DNA of 64,000 nt from Thioalkalivibrio nitratireducens DSM 14787 (GTDB lineage: Bacteria > Pseudomonadota > Gammaproteobacteria > Ectothiorhodospirales > Ectothiorhodospiraceae): positions 1,364,001 through 1,428,000 of the forward strand of contig NC_019902.2 of NCBI RefSeq assembly GCF_000321415.2, given 5' to 3'. Under the pieces are notes generated by a model. The model did not search any database. It saw only the letters and a program-made list of their open reading frames with translations, and was not told where the DNA came from. Position numbers and translations under genes: made by a program. This document shows, in pieces, positions 50,642-62,267 of the stretch. The first letter of the stretch is position 1; each line of letters opens with the position of its first letter.

Positions 50642-52693
50642 TCAGTGGTTCTCGGTGCGGCCGTTGTACGCGCTGGCCAGACGTGCCTGCACCTCGGGCG
50701 GGGCGGGTTCGTAGTCGGCGGCCGACATCACGAACTCGCTGTCGCCGGCGCAGATCGACTTCAGCCGTGCCTCGAAACCCTCCATCTCGGCGAGGGGCAC
50801 CAGCGCATGGATCTCGCTCCAGCCGGGCGCCGGGCTGCCGGTGCCGGTGACGCGACCGCGGCGGCCGGCGAATTCCGCGCTCACCTCTCCGAAGTGGTCC
50901 TCGGTGGCCTTGACGGTGACGCTCACCAGCGGTTCCAGCACCACCGGCGACGCTGCCCGAACCGCATCGAGCGTGGCCTGGCGCGCGGCGGTTGAGAACG
51001 AGATCTCGTTGGAGTCGACGGTGTGGTGCTTGCCATCGACCACGGCGACGCGCAGATCCTGGATTGGAAAACCGGCCAGTGCGCCGTCGTCCAGCGCCTG
51101 TTGCACGCCCTTCTGGACCGCGGGCATGAAGTTGCCCGGTATCGCACCACCCTTGACTTCGTCCTGGAACTCATAGCCGGCGCCCTGGGGCAGGGGTTCC
51201 ACCCGCAGCGCGACCTCGCCGAACTGCCCGGATCCGCCGCTCTGCTTCTTGTGCCGGTATCGGGCTTCGGCGGTCCGGGTAATGGTTTCGCGATAGGGTA
51301 CTGCCGGGGTGGCGGTATCCACCTGCAGGTTCCAGCGCCCCTGGAGCTGGTCGAGCAGGATCTTCAGGTGCAGTTCGCCGAGACCCCGGACCACAGTCTG
51401 GCGGGTCTGCGGTTCGAATGCGATCTCCAGGCAGGGGTCTTCGTCGAGCATCCGCGACAGGGCCTCGGACAGCTTCTGTTCGTCGCCGTGCTTGCGCGCC
51501 ATCAGCGCCAGCCCGAACACGGGGCGGGGGTACTGCGGCGGTATCAGGTGATGCCGGTCTTCGTCGTGCGAGTCGTGCAGCACCGCGTCGCGGTGGATTT
51601 CGTCGACCCGGGCGACTGCGCAGATGTCACCCGGTACACCGCGTGCAGCCTCGACCTGTTCGCGCCCCTGCAGGCGTAGCAGGTGCGAGACCCGGAACGG
51701 CTTGCGCGCGTCGCCGATGAACAGCTGCGTGTTCGGAGTGATCGTTCCCTGGTGGATGCGGAATAGCGCCAGCCGGCCGCGGAACGGATCGTTCTGGACC
51801 TGGAAAACGTGCGCCACCGCGTGGCGATCCGGGTCCGGAAGCACCTCGACCGGCTGTGCTGCAGCCCCCTCGCCCTTGACGAAGCGCGGGGGATTGCCTT
51901 CGGTCGGATCGGGCATCAGCCGGCCCAGGATGTCGAGCAGTTCCCGGATGCCGGCGCCGGTGCGGGCCGACACGAAACAGACGGGGACCAGGTGCCCTTC
52001 GCGCAGCGCCTGTTCGAACGGGTCGTGCAGCTGTTCGGGGTCGAGGCTCTGGCCCTGCTCCAGATAGCGCTCCATCAGCGCCTCGTCGAGTTCCACGACC
52101 TGGTCGACGATCGCGTCGTGTGCCTCGGTCACGCTGGAGAAGGCCGCGGCCGCCTCGGTATCGGGCTGGAAGAAGCAGTCGATCACCCGCTCGCCGTTCT
52201 TCGAGGGCAGGTTGATCGGCAGGCACTCTGGTCCGAACTCTTCGGTGATCGAGCGCATCAGGTCGCTCAGGCCGGAACTCGCGGTGTCGTCGATCCGGTT
52301 CACGATGATCATCCGGCAGCGGTCCCCCGCGGCCGCCATGGCCCGTCGCGTCACCGCCTCGACACCGGCGGTGGCGTTGACCAGCACCGCCGCGGTTTCC
52401 ACCGCGGGCAGGGCGACCAGGGCCCGCCCGACCAAATCGGGCAGTCCCGGCGTGTCGAGCAGGTTGATCCAGTGCCCGGCCCATTCCAGGTGGGCGGCGG
52501 TGGTGCTCACGGAGTGTCCGATGGACTTCTCCAGCGGATCCTGGTCGCTCAGGGTATCGCCACGCTCGATGGTGCCGGGGTTCTGGATCGCCCCGGCCGC
52601 GGCGAGCAGGGCCTCCAGCAGGCTGGTCTTGCCGCTGCCGGTGTGGCCCAGCAGTGCGACATTGCGGATATCCTGTACTGAACTCGGTGTCAT
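50642..52693 (-). CDS. EF-G paralogue (translation elongation factor G-like GTPase)
   Basis: About 683 residues from ATG 52693 (TPSSVQDIRNVALLGHTGSG). G1 is GHTGSGKT and G3 DTPG (NLLDTPGLPDLVG). G4 reads NRID (52289-52300), not NKxD. All EF-G domains II-V are recognisable (VHVFQ-like domain II, MARKHGDEQKLSEALSRML, domain IV GQFGEVALRVEPLPQGAGYE). It resembles the EF-G2-like group, not the fusA in str operons; no rpsL, rpsG or tuf is nearby. The role is unknown, perhaps stress translation or ribosome recycling. Confidence 0.9.
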   Translation of the reverse strand: MTPSSVQDIRNVALLGHTGSGKTSLLEALLAAAGAIQNPGTIERGDTLSDQDPLEKSIGHSVSTTAAHLEWAGHWINLLDTPGLPDLVGRALVALPAVETAAVLVNATAGVEAVTRRAMAAAGDRCRMIIVNRIDDTASSGLSDLMRSITEEFGPECLPINLPSKNGERVIDCFFQPDTEAAAAFSSVTEAHDAIVDQVVELDEALMERYLEQGQSLDPEQLHDPFEQALREGHLVPVCFVSARTGAGIRELLDILGRLMPDPTEGNPPRFVKGEGAAAQPVEVLPDPDRHAVAHVFQVQNDPFRGRLALFRIHQGTITPNTQLFIGDARKPFRVSHLLRLQGREQVEAARGVPGDICAVARVDEIHRDAVLHDSHDEDRHHLIPPQYPRPVFGLALMARKHGDEQKLSEALSRMLDEDPCLEIAFEPQTRQTVVRGLGELHLKILLDQLQGRWNLQVDTATPAVPYRETITRTAEARYRHKKQSGGSGQFGEVALRVEPLPQGAGYEFQDEVKGGAIPGNFMPAVQKGVQQALDDGALAGFPIQDLRVAVVDGKHHTVDSNEISFSTAARQATLDAVRAASPVVLEPLVSVTVKATEDHFGEVSAEFAGRRGRVTGTGSPAPGWSEIHALVPLAEMEGFEARLKSICAGDSEFVMSAADYEPAPPEVQARLASAYNGRTENH

Positions 52694-52920
52694 GGACTCG
52701 TTCCCGTTCGTCGGCGGCATCACCCCGAAGTCTGGCCTGCCGCCGGCGGGATGACAATGGGTGGAGGACGTCCGGTCGAGGGCGTCGGGCGCGGGTCTTC
52801 AGCCGCCGGGGTCCGGGAGGCAGACGGCATGGCCGCGCTGACCACAGCGGAGCGGCCCGGAAGCCCGGGACTCCGGCGCAGGCGCGGCGGGGTTCGGTCG
52901 GCGGGGACGCGCGGACGGCG

Positions 52921-53085
52921 TCAGAAGTAGCCGTCCAGCCGCAGGTAGCCGATCACGAACAGCAGCGCGAGCACGCCGGCGATCACGTACAGTGTGTTGG
53001 AGAGCTTCCGGTTGTTGGGCCGGCTGAAGAAGGCCGCCCAGAGCGCAAGCACGATCAGCACCGCAAAGAAAAACAGGAAGCGCAT
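52921..53085 (-). CDS. Small two-helix membrane protein downstream of ygfZ (54 aa)
   Basis: ATG 53085 lies 3 bases after the ygfZ stop on the same strand. The product has two helices (FLFFFAVLIVLALWAAFF and LYVIAGVLALLFVIGYL) joined by SRPNNRKLSNT, ending LDGYF. It is too short for many gene callers. The tight spacing suggests translational coupling with ygfZ. I do not recognise a family. Confidence 0.75.
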   Translation of the reverse strand: MRFLFFFAVLIVLALWAAFFSRPNNRKLSNTLYVIAGVLALLFVIGYLRLDGYF

Positions 53086-53088
53086 GAT

Positions 53089-54138
53089 TCAGGCCCCCTC
53101 GGGTACGGGATAGGGCAGGGGGATCAGGTGCGCGGCGGGCCCTGTCGGGTTGCCCCAGCACAGCGTCTGTTCGGCGGCCGAGACCTGCAGTACCGCCAGC
53201 GCGGCCCAGAGTCCGTCGGGGTGCAGCACCGCATCGACGATCTCGCCGTCGGGCTGGGCCGCATCGCCGCCCGCGCGAAACACCGGGCTTCCGGGCAGCG
53301 GCCGTTCCTGGCCCTCGATCGCGAGCCGGAACATTCGGCGCTTCAGCCTGCCGAGGTAATGCATGCGTGCCACGACCTCCTGACCAGGGTAGCAGCCCTT
53401 CTTGAAACTGATGCCGTTCAGTGCGTGCAGGTTGACCATCTGGGGAACGAAGGCCTCGCTGGTCTCCGGATGGATCTCGGGAAGTCCGGCCAGGATATCG
53501 AGCAGGCGCCAGCCCTCGGGGCCCACCGGGGCGCAGTGGACGTTGAAGTCGTCCCACAGCGAGCTGCAGGCGTCGATCTCGCCGAAAATCTCGAAGCGGG
53601 GGTGCATCATGCTGGGAATCCGGACCACCGAGACCTCGCCCCGGGTGAGCACGTCGTTCACCTCGACCGGAAACGCGCCGAGCAGCTGCTGGAGCTGGTT
53701 CTCCGCGTCCGGGCCGGAGAGCCCGAAGCGGATCCGGGTGTCCTCCGCGTTCTCGATCACCACCTGGGCCCGCATCACGAACATCGTCAGTCGCTTGCGC
53801 ACCACCTCGGCGCGTTCCGCGCGCGTCTCGAGGAGATACGCGTCGCGGTCCAGCAGTACGCGCATCACCGCATAGGCACGGCCCTTGGGGCTCGAATAGC
53901 TGGACAGCTGGGAGCGCGTTTCGGTGACCTCGCGCATGTCGTTGCCGAACTGGCTCTGAAGGAAATCCCGGGCATCCTGCCCCCGGACCTCGAGCAGTCC
54001 GCGGTGGGAAAGATCGCAGAGAATCGACCCGTTTACCGTAACGCTACGCTCGCGCTCGGGGTTGCCGAAGTCGCGGAGCACGGCGCCGTCGAATTCGGCG
54101 CCATTGTCGATCAGGTGCTTCTTCCAGTCTTCCCGCAT
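53089..54138 (-). CDS. ygfZ: YgfZ folate-binding Fe-S assembly protein
   Basis: 349 residues. The signature cysteine motif is present (FKKGCYPGQEVVARMHYLGR). GCV-T-like folate domain features include GLLEVRGQDARDFLQSQFGN and VRIRFGLSGPDAE-type strands. YgfZ helps assemble or repair Fe-S clusters with folate. It is divergent from sdhCDAB, whose SdhB needs three Fe-S clusters, and the spacer is 114 bases. Confidence 0.94.
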   Translation of the reverse strand: MREDWKKHLIDNGAEFDGAVLRDFGNPERERSVTVNGSILCDLSHRGLLEVRGQDARDFLQSQFGNDMREVTETRSQLSSYSSPKGRAYAVMRVLLDRDAYLLETRAERAEVVRKRLTMFVMRAQVVIENAEDTRIRFGLSGPDAENQLQQLLGAFPVEVNDVLTRGEVSVVRIPSMMHPRFEIFGEIDACSSLWDDFNVHCAPVGPEGWRLLDILAGLPEIHPETSEAFVPQMVNLHALNGISFKKGCYPGQEVVARMHYLGRLKRRMFRLAIEGQERPLPGSPVFRAGGDAAQPDGEIVDAVLHPDGLWAALAVLQVSAAEQTLCWGNPTGPAAHLIPLPYPVPEGA

Positions 54139-54252
54139 CGCTTGCCCCCCGCGCTGTGGCTATACTGTGGAACCAACGGGGCCCCATAGTAGACGAAGCC
54201 GTCGATGGGTGTCAGATAGGCGGGGTATACCCGGTTCGACGAGGAGAAATGC

Positions 54253-54630
54253 ATGGCCAGCGTGGTCCGTCCAGTCTTTCTCGATCTGCGCAGGATACGT
54301 CTTCCGGTCAATGCCCTCGTCTCCATTCTCCACCGTGTGACCGGCGTGTTGCTGATCGTGTCGATACCGCTGGCTCTGTGGCTGTTCGCGGTCTCGCTGT
54401 CGGGTCCCGAGGGTTTCGAGCGGGCCGTGGGCGCGATCCGTCATCCGCTCGGCCTGCTGGCGCTGCTCGGCTGGTTCTGGTTGCTGACGCACCATTTCTT
54501 TGCCGGCGTGCGGTTCCTGTTGCTCGAGTTCGGAATCGGCGAGACGCGCGAGGCATCACGAACGACGGCCTGGTGGGCGCTGGGCGCGGGACTGGTCGCG
54601 GCGCTACTGCTCTGGGCGATGTTCCTGTGA
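54253..54630 (+). CDS. sdhC: Succinate dehydrogenase cytochrome b556 subunit
   Basis: 125 residues with GAGGAG 7-11 bases before the ATG. Three helices and the SdhC motif (NALVSILHRVTGVLLIVSIP) are clear. THHFFAGVRFLLLEFG carries the haem-ligand histidine region. It anchors the complex with SdhD and binds quinone. The stop overlaps the sdhD start (GTGA). Confidence 0.94.
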   Translation: MASVVRPVFLDLRRIRLPVNALVSILHRVTGVLLIVSIPLALWLFAVSLSGPEGFERAVGAIRHPLGLLALLGWFWLLTHHFFAGVRFLLLEFGIGETREASRTTAWWALGAGLVAALLLWAMFL

Positions 54631-54965
54631 GCCTGCTGGGCGGGCAGCGAGCCTGGCTGCTGCAGCGGGTCACCGCGGTCTACGCGGGCGTCTACCTGTT
54701 GGGCGCGGTAGCGTTGCTGCTTGTGCGCCCACCGGCGGATCACGGTGCCTGGCTGGCGCTGGTCGCGCATCCGGCCGTTTGGCTGGCCACGGCGCTGTTC
54801 GTGCTGGTGCTGCTGCTACACGCCTGGGTCGGGCTGCGTGACGTGATCCTCGACTACCTGAAACCGGCCTGGGTTCGGCTCACTGTGCTGACGCTGGCGG
54901 CAGGAGTCTTCCTGGTGATGGGGTTCTGGGCCCTGTGGATCCTGATCGACGCGGTGCTCCGATGA
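54627..54965 (+). CDS. sdhD: Succinate dehydrogenase membrane anchor subunit
   Basis: 112 residues from GTG 54627. Three helices are visible ([57 protein letters not shown]). The motif [15 protein letters not shown] is typical for SdhD and carries the second haem ligand. The stop overlaps sdhA (ATGA). Confidence 0.94.
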   Translation: MSLLGGQRAWLLQRVTAVYAGVYLLGAVALLLVRPPADHGAWLALVAHPAVWLATALFVLVLLLHAWVGLRDVILDYLKPAWVRLTVLTLAAGVFLVMGFWALWILIDAVLR

Positions 54966-56725
54966 AGCTCAATGCCCGCAAGTTCGATGCGCTGATCATC
55001 GGCGCCGGCGGCGCCGGGCTGCGCGCGGCGCTGCAACTCTCCAACGCCGACGCGCGGGTCGCGGTGGTGTCCAAGGTGTTCCCGACACGTTCGCATACCG
55101 TCGCGGCGCAGGGCGGCGTGAATGCGGCGCTGGCGAACGTGCTGCCGGATTCCTGGCACTGGCACATGTTCGACACCATCAAGGGCTCGGACTACCTCGG
55201 CGACCAGGATGCGATCGAATACATGTGCCGGGCCGCACCGAAGGTGGTCTACGAACTCGAGCACTTCGGCGTGCCGTTCTCCCGGCTCGACGATGGCGGC
55301 ATCTATCAGCGTGCGTTCGGCGGGCAGAGCCAGCATTTCGGCAAGGAGCAGGCGGCGCGCACCTGCGCCGCGGCGGACCGTACCGGGCACGCGATCATTC
55401 ACTCGCTGTATCAGCAGAACCTGCGAGCCCGCACGCATTTCTTCGACGAGTACTTCGCGATCGACCTGATCAAGGACGACGAAGGCTACGTGCTGGGAGC
55501 GGTCGCGTTCGAGATCCTGTCCGGCGAGGCGATCGTGATCGAGGCGAAGACCACGCTGATTGCAACCGGCGGTGCCGGGCAGATTTTCCGCACCAACACC
55601 AACTCGCTCAGCAATACCGGCGACGGTATGGCGATGGCGCTACGCGCCGGGGTGCCGCTGGAGGACATGGAGTTCGTGCAGTTCCATCCCACCGGCATCG
55701 CCGGACGCGGCATGCTGATTACCGAGGGCGCGCGCGGGGAAGGGGGATCCCTGATCAACAGCGAGGGCGAGCGGTTCATGGAGCACTATGCCCCGAACGC
55801 GAAGGATCTCGCATCGCGCGATGTCGTGAGCCGCGCGATCGCGGTCGAGGTGCGCGAGGGCCGCGGCTGTGGCCGGAACAAGGACCACGTGCTGCTCGAC
55901 GTGCGCCCCCTCGGCGCCGACACGATCCTGAAAAAGCTCCCGGGAATCCGGGAGATGAGCATCACTTTCCTCGGCATCGACCCGATCGAGGCACCGATCC
56001 CGGTGTTTCCGACCTGCCACTACAGCATGGGCGGCATCCCCACCAACCGCGACGGTCAGGTCGTCGTTCCGGTCAGGGACACCCCCGAGGATCCGGTGCC
56101 GGGCCTGTATGCGGCAGGCGAGGTCGCTTGTGTCTCGGTGCACGGGGCGAACCGGCTCGGCGGCAATTCGCTGCTGGACATCCTGGTGTTCGGGCGTACG
56201 GCGGCCAACCACATCCTCGCCTACCTGGACGAGAACCACTATCACCGTCCGCTGAACCGGCCGTCGGTCGACCGGGCGCTCGAGCGGCTCGCGCGCTGGG
56301 ACCGCAGGGGCGATGGGGAGGCGGTGGAGCCGCTGCGGCGCGAGCTGCGCAAGGTGATGGAAGACCATTGCGGCGTGTTCCGCACCGCGGAGGTGATGCA
56401 GGAGGGGGTGGCCCGGCTGCAGGACCTGCGCGAGCGGATCGACCGGGCCGTGATTCGGGATCACACGCAGACATTCAATACCGCGCGGGTCGAGGCGCTC
56501 GAACTCGAGAACCTCTGGGACTGCGCGATCGCGACCCTGCGCTCCGCGCTGGGCCGCGAGGAGAGCCGCGGCGCCCACAGCCGGGTCGATTTCCCCGAGC
56601 GCGACGACCAGCGCTGGTTGAAGCACTCGCTGTATGTGCGCGACGGCGACGTGCTGGACTACAAGCCGGTGCGCACGCAGCCGGTGACGGTCGAGTCCTT
56701 TCCGCCGAAGCAGCGGGTGTACTGA
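54962..56725 (+). CDS. sdhA: Succinate dehydrogenase flavoprotein subunit
   Basis: 587 residues. The FAD-binding N-terminus is [20 protein letters not shown]. The histidine that carries FAD covalently is in [15 protein letters not shown]. The active site is [20 protein letters not shown], and [10 protein letters not shown] is conserved. It oxidises succinate to fumarate in the TCA cycle and respiratory chain. Flavinylation needs SdhE, encoded at 57799. Confidence 0.98.
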   Translation: MKLNARKFDALIIGAGGAGLRAALQLSNADARVAVVSKVFPTRSHTVAAQGGVNAALANVLPDSWHWHMFDTIKGSDYLGDQDAIEYMCRAAPKVVYELEHFGVPFSRLDDGGIYQRAFGGQSQHFGKEQAARTCAAADRTGHAIIHSLYQQNLRARTHFFDEYFAIDLIKDDEGYVLGAVAFEILSGEAIVIEAKTTLIATGGAGQIFRTNTNSLSNTGDGMAMALRAGVPLEDMEFVQFHPTGIAGRGMLITEGARGEGGSLINSEGERFMEHYAPNAKDLASRDVVSRAIAVEVREGRGCGRNKDHVLLDVRPLGADTILKKLPGIREMSITFLGIDPIEAPIPVFPTCHYSMGGIPTNRDGQVVVPVRDTPEDPVPGLYAAGEVACVSVHGANRLGGNSLLDILVFGRTAANHILAYLDENHYHRPLNRPSVDRALERLARWDRRGDGEAVEPLRRELRKVMEDHCGVFRTAEVMQEGVARLQDLRERIDRAVIRDHTQTFNTARVEALELENLWDCAIATLRSALGREESRGAHSRVDFPERDDQRWLKHSLYVRDGDVLDYKPVRTQPVTVESFPPKQRVY

Positions 56726-56772
56726 GATCCAGCGACCACCGAACAGGCCCACCGACCTCGAAGGCGCCGACC

Positions 56773-57474
56773 ATGGAATTCTCGATCTACCGTTTCAACC
56801 CGGACACCGACCGCGAACCGCGGATGCAGGCGTTCACGCTGGCCGAAGACCGGGTCGAACCGGGGATGATGCTGCTGGACGCGCTGATCCTGCTGAAGGA
56901 ACAGGACGACAGCCTCGGCTTCCGCCGTTCCTGCCAGCACGGCGTTTGTGGCAGCGACGGCATGAACATCAACGGCAGCAACGGGCTGGCGTGCATCACG
57001 CCGCTGGCAGGGCTGAAGACGCCGGTGGTGCTGCGGCCGTTTCCCGGGATGCCGGTGATCCGCGATCTGATCGTCGACATGGACAACTTCTACCAGCAGT
57101 ACCGCGAGGCCGAGCCCTGGCTCATCAACCATTCCCCGGAGCCCGAGGTCGAGCGCCCCCAGAGCCCGGAAGACCGCGACCGGCTCGACGGCCTGTACGA
57201 ATGCATCCTCTGCGGCTGTTGCTCGGCTTCCTGCCCGTCGTACTGGTGGAACCCGGACCGGTTCCTGGGGCCGGCCGCGCTGCTCCAGGCGGCGCGTTTC
57301 ATCCACGACTCGCGCGACCAGGCGACCGAGCACCGGCTCCAGCGGCTCGACGACGCGTATCGCCTGTACCGTTGCCACAGCATCATGAACTGCACGCAGG
57401 TCTGCCCGAAGGGCCTGAACCCGTCGAAGGCGATCGGCGACATCCGCCGGACGATGATCAAGCGCTCGCTGTGA
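56773..57474 (+). CDS. sdhB: Succinate dehydrogenase iron-sulfur subunit
   Basis: 233 residues. The [2Fe-2S] ligands follow the E. coli-like pattern with Asp replacing one Cys (CQHGVCGSDGMNINGSNGLA, then C). The second domain has CILCGCCSASCPSYWWN and CHSIMNCTQVCPKGLNP for the [4Fe-4S] and [3Fe-4S] clusters. It passes electrons from SdhA to quinone. Confidence 0.98.
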   Translation: MEFSIYRFNPDTDREPRMQAFTLAEDRVEPGMMLLDALILLKEQDDSLGFRRSCQHGVCGSDGMNINGSNGLACITPLAGLKTPVVLRPFPGMPVIRDLIVDMDNFYQQYREAEPWLINHSPEPEVERPQSPEDRDRLDGLYECILCGCCSASCPSYWWNPDRFLGPAALLQAARFIHDSRDQATEHRLQRLDDAYRLYRCHSIMNCTQVCPKGLNPSKAIGDIRRTMIKRSL

Positions 57475-57534
57475 TGCAGGCTGCACCATGCCCACGGCCA
57501 TGGCTCCTGACCATCGCGCACCACAAAAAGGCGA

Positions 57535-57604
57535 GCCATGGAGGCACGGGAACGCATTGAACACACATCAATGTCCATTTCTCCCGTGTCTTTCCGTGGC
57601 GGAT
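57535..57604. repeat. CCATGGAGGCACGGGA...CCGTGGC dispersed inverted repeat, second copy
   Basis: The outer parts (GCCATGGAGGCACGGGAA and TTTCTCCCGTGTCTTTCCGT) resemble the element at 49348-49432. It is the first of two repeats filling the 324-base gap between sdhB and sdhE. Confidence 0.5.
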
Positions 57605-57639
57605 TCTCACGCGAAATTTCATGGTGCCGGGCCACCCCA

Positions 57640-57780
57640 GGCGATCAGAATCTCCCTCCCCCGCTTGCGGGGGAGGGTTGGGGTGGGGGTGCGGCGCCGA
57701 TCCTGGCCCTCACCCCCGGCCTCTCCCGCAAGCGGGAGGAGGAGGATTCGGTGCGCACTGCGCGCGACTTTCACGCTACT
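57640..57780. repeat. Composite intergenic repeat, copy 2 (inverted relative to copy 1)
   Basis: Read on the minus strand it gives GCGTGAAAGTCGCGCGCAGT, then CCCGCTTGCGGGAGAGG, GCCGGGGGTGAGGG and CCTCCCCCGCAAGCGGGGGA, the same order as at 49460-49695. It sits just upstream of the sdhE start. No gene is supported in the gap. Confidence 0.75.
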
Positions 57781-57798
57781 GCGGACCGGGGGGCGGGT

Positions 57799-58053
57799 GT
57801 GAGACCGGATGCGCGTACGCGCTGGCGCTGTCGCCGCGGCATGCTCGAGAACGATTTGCTGCTGGGGCGGTTTCTGGATCATGGATACGACCAGCTCGAC
57901 CAGGAGGGTCGCGATGCTTTCGAACGCCTGCTCGGATACCCAGACGACGTGCTGCTCCAGGTGGTCCTGGGTCGGCAGGAAACGGTCGACCCGGGGATAG
58001 CGCGGCTTGTCCCGATCATCCGCGCCGCCGCTGCGACTCGGGCTGAAGACTGA
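57799..58053 (+). CDS. sdhE: FAD assembly factor SdhE (YgfY/CptB)
   Basis: 84 residues from GTG 57799, the family length. The conserved motif is RWRCRRGMLENDLLLGRFLD, containing the RGM..D...G.F core needed for SdhA flavinylation. The upstream dispersed repeat separates it from sdhB. The YgfX-like frame starts inside its 3' end. Confidence 0.92.
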   Translation: MRPDARTRWRCRRGMLENDLLLGRFLDHGYDQLDQEGRDAFERLLGYPDDVLLQVVLGRQETVDPGIARLVPIIRAAAATRAED

Positions 58054-58951
58054 CCGTATCCTGCCGGCGTTGGGAGTTGCCGGCCTGCTGCTGCTCGCAG
58101 CCGGCGTGCTAGCGTACGCGTTTCGGTACAGCAATCTGCCGGTTGCGCTCGGACTGGGAGCGCTCGCCGCCGTCGCCGGCGCCTGGACCCGGGTGCAGCG
58201 CGCACCGCACTGGGACTGGCTGGGCTGCGATGCGCAGGGACAATGGTGGCTCGCCACGCGCGCGGGGCTGCGGCACGAGGAGCGCGTGCCGATCCGCGTC
58301 TGCTCCGGCAGCCGCGTGTTTTTCTGGCTGGTGGTTCTGGTCTACCGCCCGGCCGGCGGGGGCGGCACCCAGGCCCTGTGGCTGCCCTGGTGGCGGCTGG
58401 CGCCCGACGATTTCCGGCGTCTCCGGGTTCGGCTGCGCTGGGGGTTGGTGCTCGAAGAGAAACCGCGCGCGCTGAACCGGCTTCGCGCGGGGGCATCCCG
58501 GGCGGTTGCTATACTCGGCGCGAACACCCGATTCGGAGAGCCGCGCATGAATGCACCGCGAGAGATGCCGGCGGTGGAACACCTGCTGAGCGATGATCCG
58601 GCGCATGTCTACAGTGAGGACGAACTCGACGCGATCGAGGCAATCGACGCGGAACTTGCGCTGCGGCTGGATCGCGCCCAGACCTTTGCCCGGCACCAGG
58701 CAACCGAGGTGCCCGTGGACGATCCGATCGACGAGGCGGCGGTACGCCAGGCCGTGGAGGAGGCGCGCCGCATCCTGATGCAGGACGGCGGCGACATCGA
58801 ATATATCGGCCTGGAGGGACGCACCGTGCAGGTGCGGCTGAAGGGCGCCTGCGTTGGCTGCCCGCGCTCGGCGCTGGACCTGCGCAACGTAGTCGAACGG
58901 CTGGTGCGCTCGCGCGCGCCGGGCGTGGAGCGGGTCGCCAACACCTTCTGA
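58007..58951 (+). CDS. YgfX-like membrane protein continuing in frame into a NifU-like domain
   Basis: A single 314-codon frame from TTG 58007, overlapping sdhE by 47 bases. Residues 1 to about 155 match YgfX (CptA), the membrane protein usually encoded after ygfY. They include SSAPPLRLGLKTDRILPALG, two helices (VAGLLLLAAGVLAYAFR, LPVALGLGALAAVAGAW), then LWLPWWRLAPDDFRRLRVRL. No stop follows; the frame runs on through a stretch that looks like a promoter and leader into a NifU domain with its own ATG at 58547. It may be a true fusion, or a ygfX gene that has lost its stop. E. coli YgfX interacts with MreB and FtsZ. Confidence 0.7.
   Translation: MSRSSAPPLRLGLKTDRILPALGVAGLLLLAAGVLAYAFRYSNLPVALGLGALAAVAGAWTRVQRAPHWDWLGCDAQGQWWLATRAGLRHEERVPIRVCSGSRVFFWLVVLVYRPAGGGGTQALWLPWWRLAPDDFRRLRVRLRWGLVLEEKPRALNRLRAGASRAVAILGANTRFGEPRMNAPREMPAVEHLLSDDPAHVYSEDELDAIEAIDAELALRLDRAQTFARHQATEVPVDDPIDEAAVRQAVEEARRILMQDGGDIEYIGLEGRTVQVRLKGACVGCPRSALDLRNVVERLVRSRAPGVERVANTF
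58547..58951 (+). CDS. NifU-like Fe-S scaffold domain protein (internal start)
   Basis: 134 residues if translation begins at ATG 58547, which has GGAGAG (58535-58540) 6 bases upstream and TATACT at 58510-58515. The C-terminal NifU domain is clear (ARRILMQDGGDIEYIGLEGR and VRLKGACVGCPRSALDL with the CxxC cluster ligands). It would carry or transfer Fe-S clusters, perhaps to SdhB and other enzymes nearby. Its frame is the same as that of the YgfX-like part upstream. Confidence 0.82.
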   Translation: MNAPREMPAVEHLLSDDPAHVYSEDELDAIEAIDAELALRLDRAQTFARHQATEVPVDDPIDEAAVRQAVEEARRILMQDGGDIEYIGLEGRTVQVRLKGACVGCPRSALDLRNVVERLVRSRAPGVERVANTF

Positions 58952-59107
58952 CCCCAGCCGGACCGTGGCGTCCTCGCGATTATCCTCGACCGCTTGCGGG
59001 AAAGCGAACGATTACGGGGATCCGTAGCCGGGATGCGGTCTGCGCGGTCGCGTCTGCCGCCACGATCGCCGCTGCACCGGCTTCCACCCGGCCCGGCACC
59101 TACCCCG

Positions 59108-61919
<2,812 letters not shown>

Positions 61920-62123
61920 CGGGTTCTCCGTGCTTCGGGTGGCCAATCGCGTACCTTGCGTCGCGCATTCTAACGCCACACGCAAGCCCGGATGCCAGCG
62001 CCTGTGCACGCAGTGGGTGCTGGCATCCCCGTCCCGGTGTCGGGGCTACCCGCAGCGTGTCCGCCAACGAGTCCTGGAGCGCGGCCGGCCGTGTCGTGGA
62101 CCTATACCAGTTCGCGCAGAGGC

Positions 62124-62239
62124 GTAGGGCGGAAGAGGCCGAAGGCCGTCATCCGCCATTCCCACGCCGGGGTTGCCGCGGGCGCGCAGGGGCGCTCCGA
62201 ACGCAGCACGGCGGATGACGCTGCGCTCTTCCGCCCTAC
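62124..62239. repeat. GTAGGGCGGAAGAG dispersed inverted repeat
   Basis: GTAGGGCGGAAGAG (62124-62137) and CTCTTCCGCCCTAC (62226-62239) are perfect reverse complements. Inside them lie CCGTCATCCGCC and GGCGGATGACG. This TAGGGCGGAA...GTCATCCGCC family is a widespread intergenic repeat. It fills most of the 348-base gap between fdxA and the mutS stop and may form a terminator-like hairpin; no gene is seen there. Confidence 0.8.
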
Positions 62240-62267
62240 ACGTCGCCCCGAGAGAAGCCGTGCGGTT

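Noticed and set aside
55225-57474. 749-codon frame running through sdhA in another frame into sdhB
   Set aside because: The upstream part is an Arg/Gly-rich shadow of sdhA. sdhB has its own ATG at 56773.
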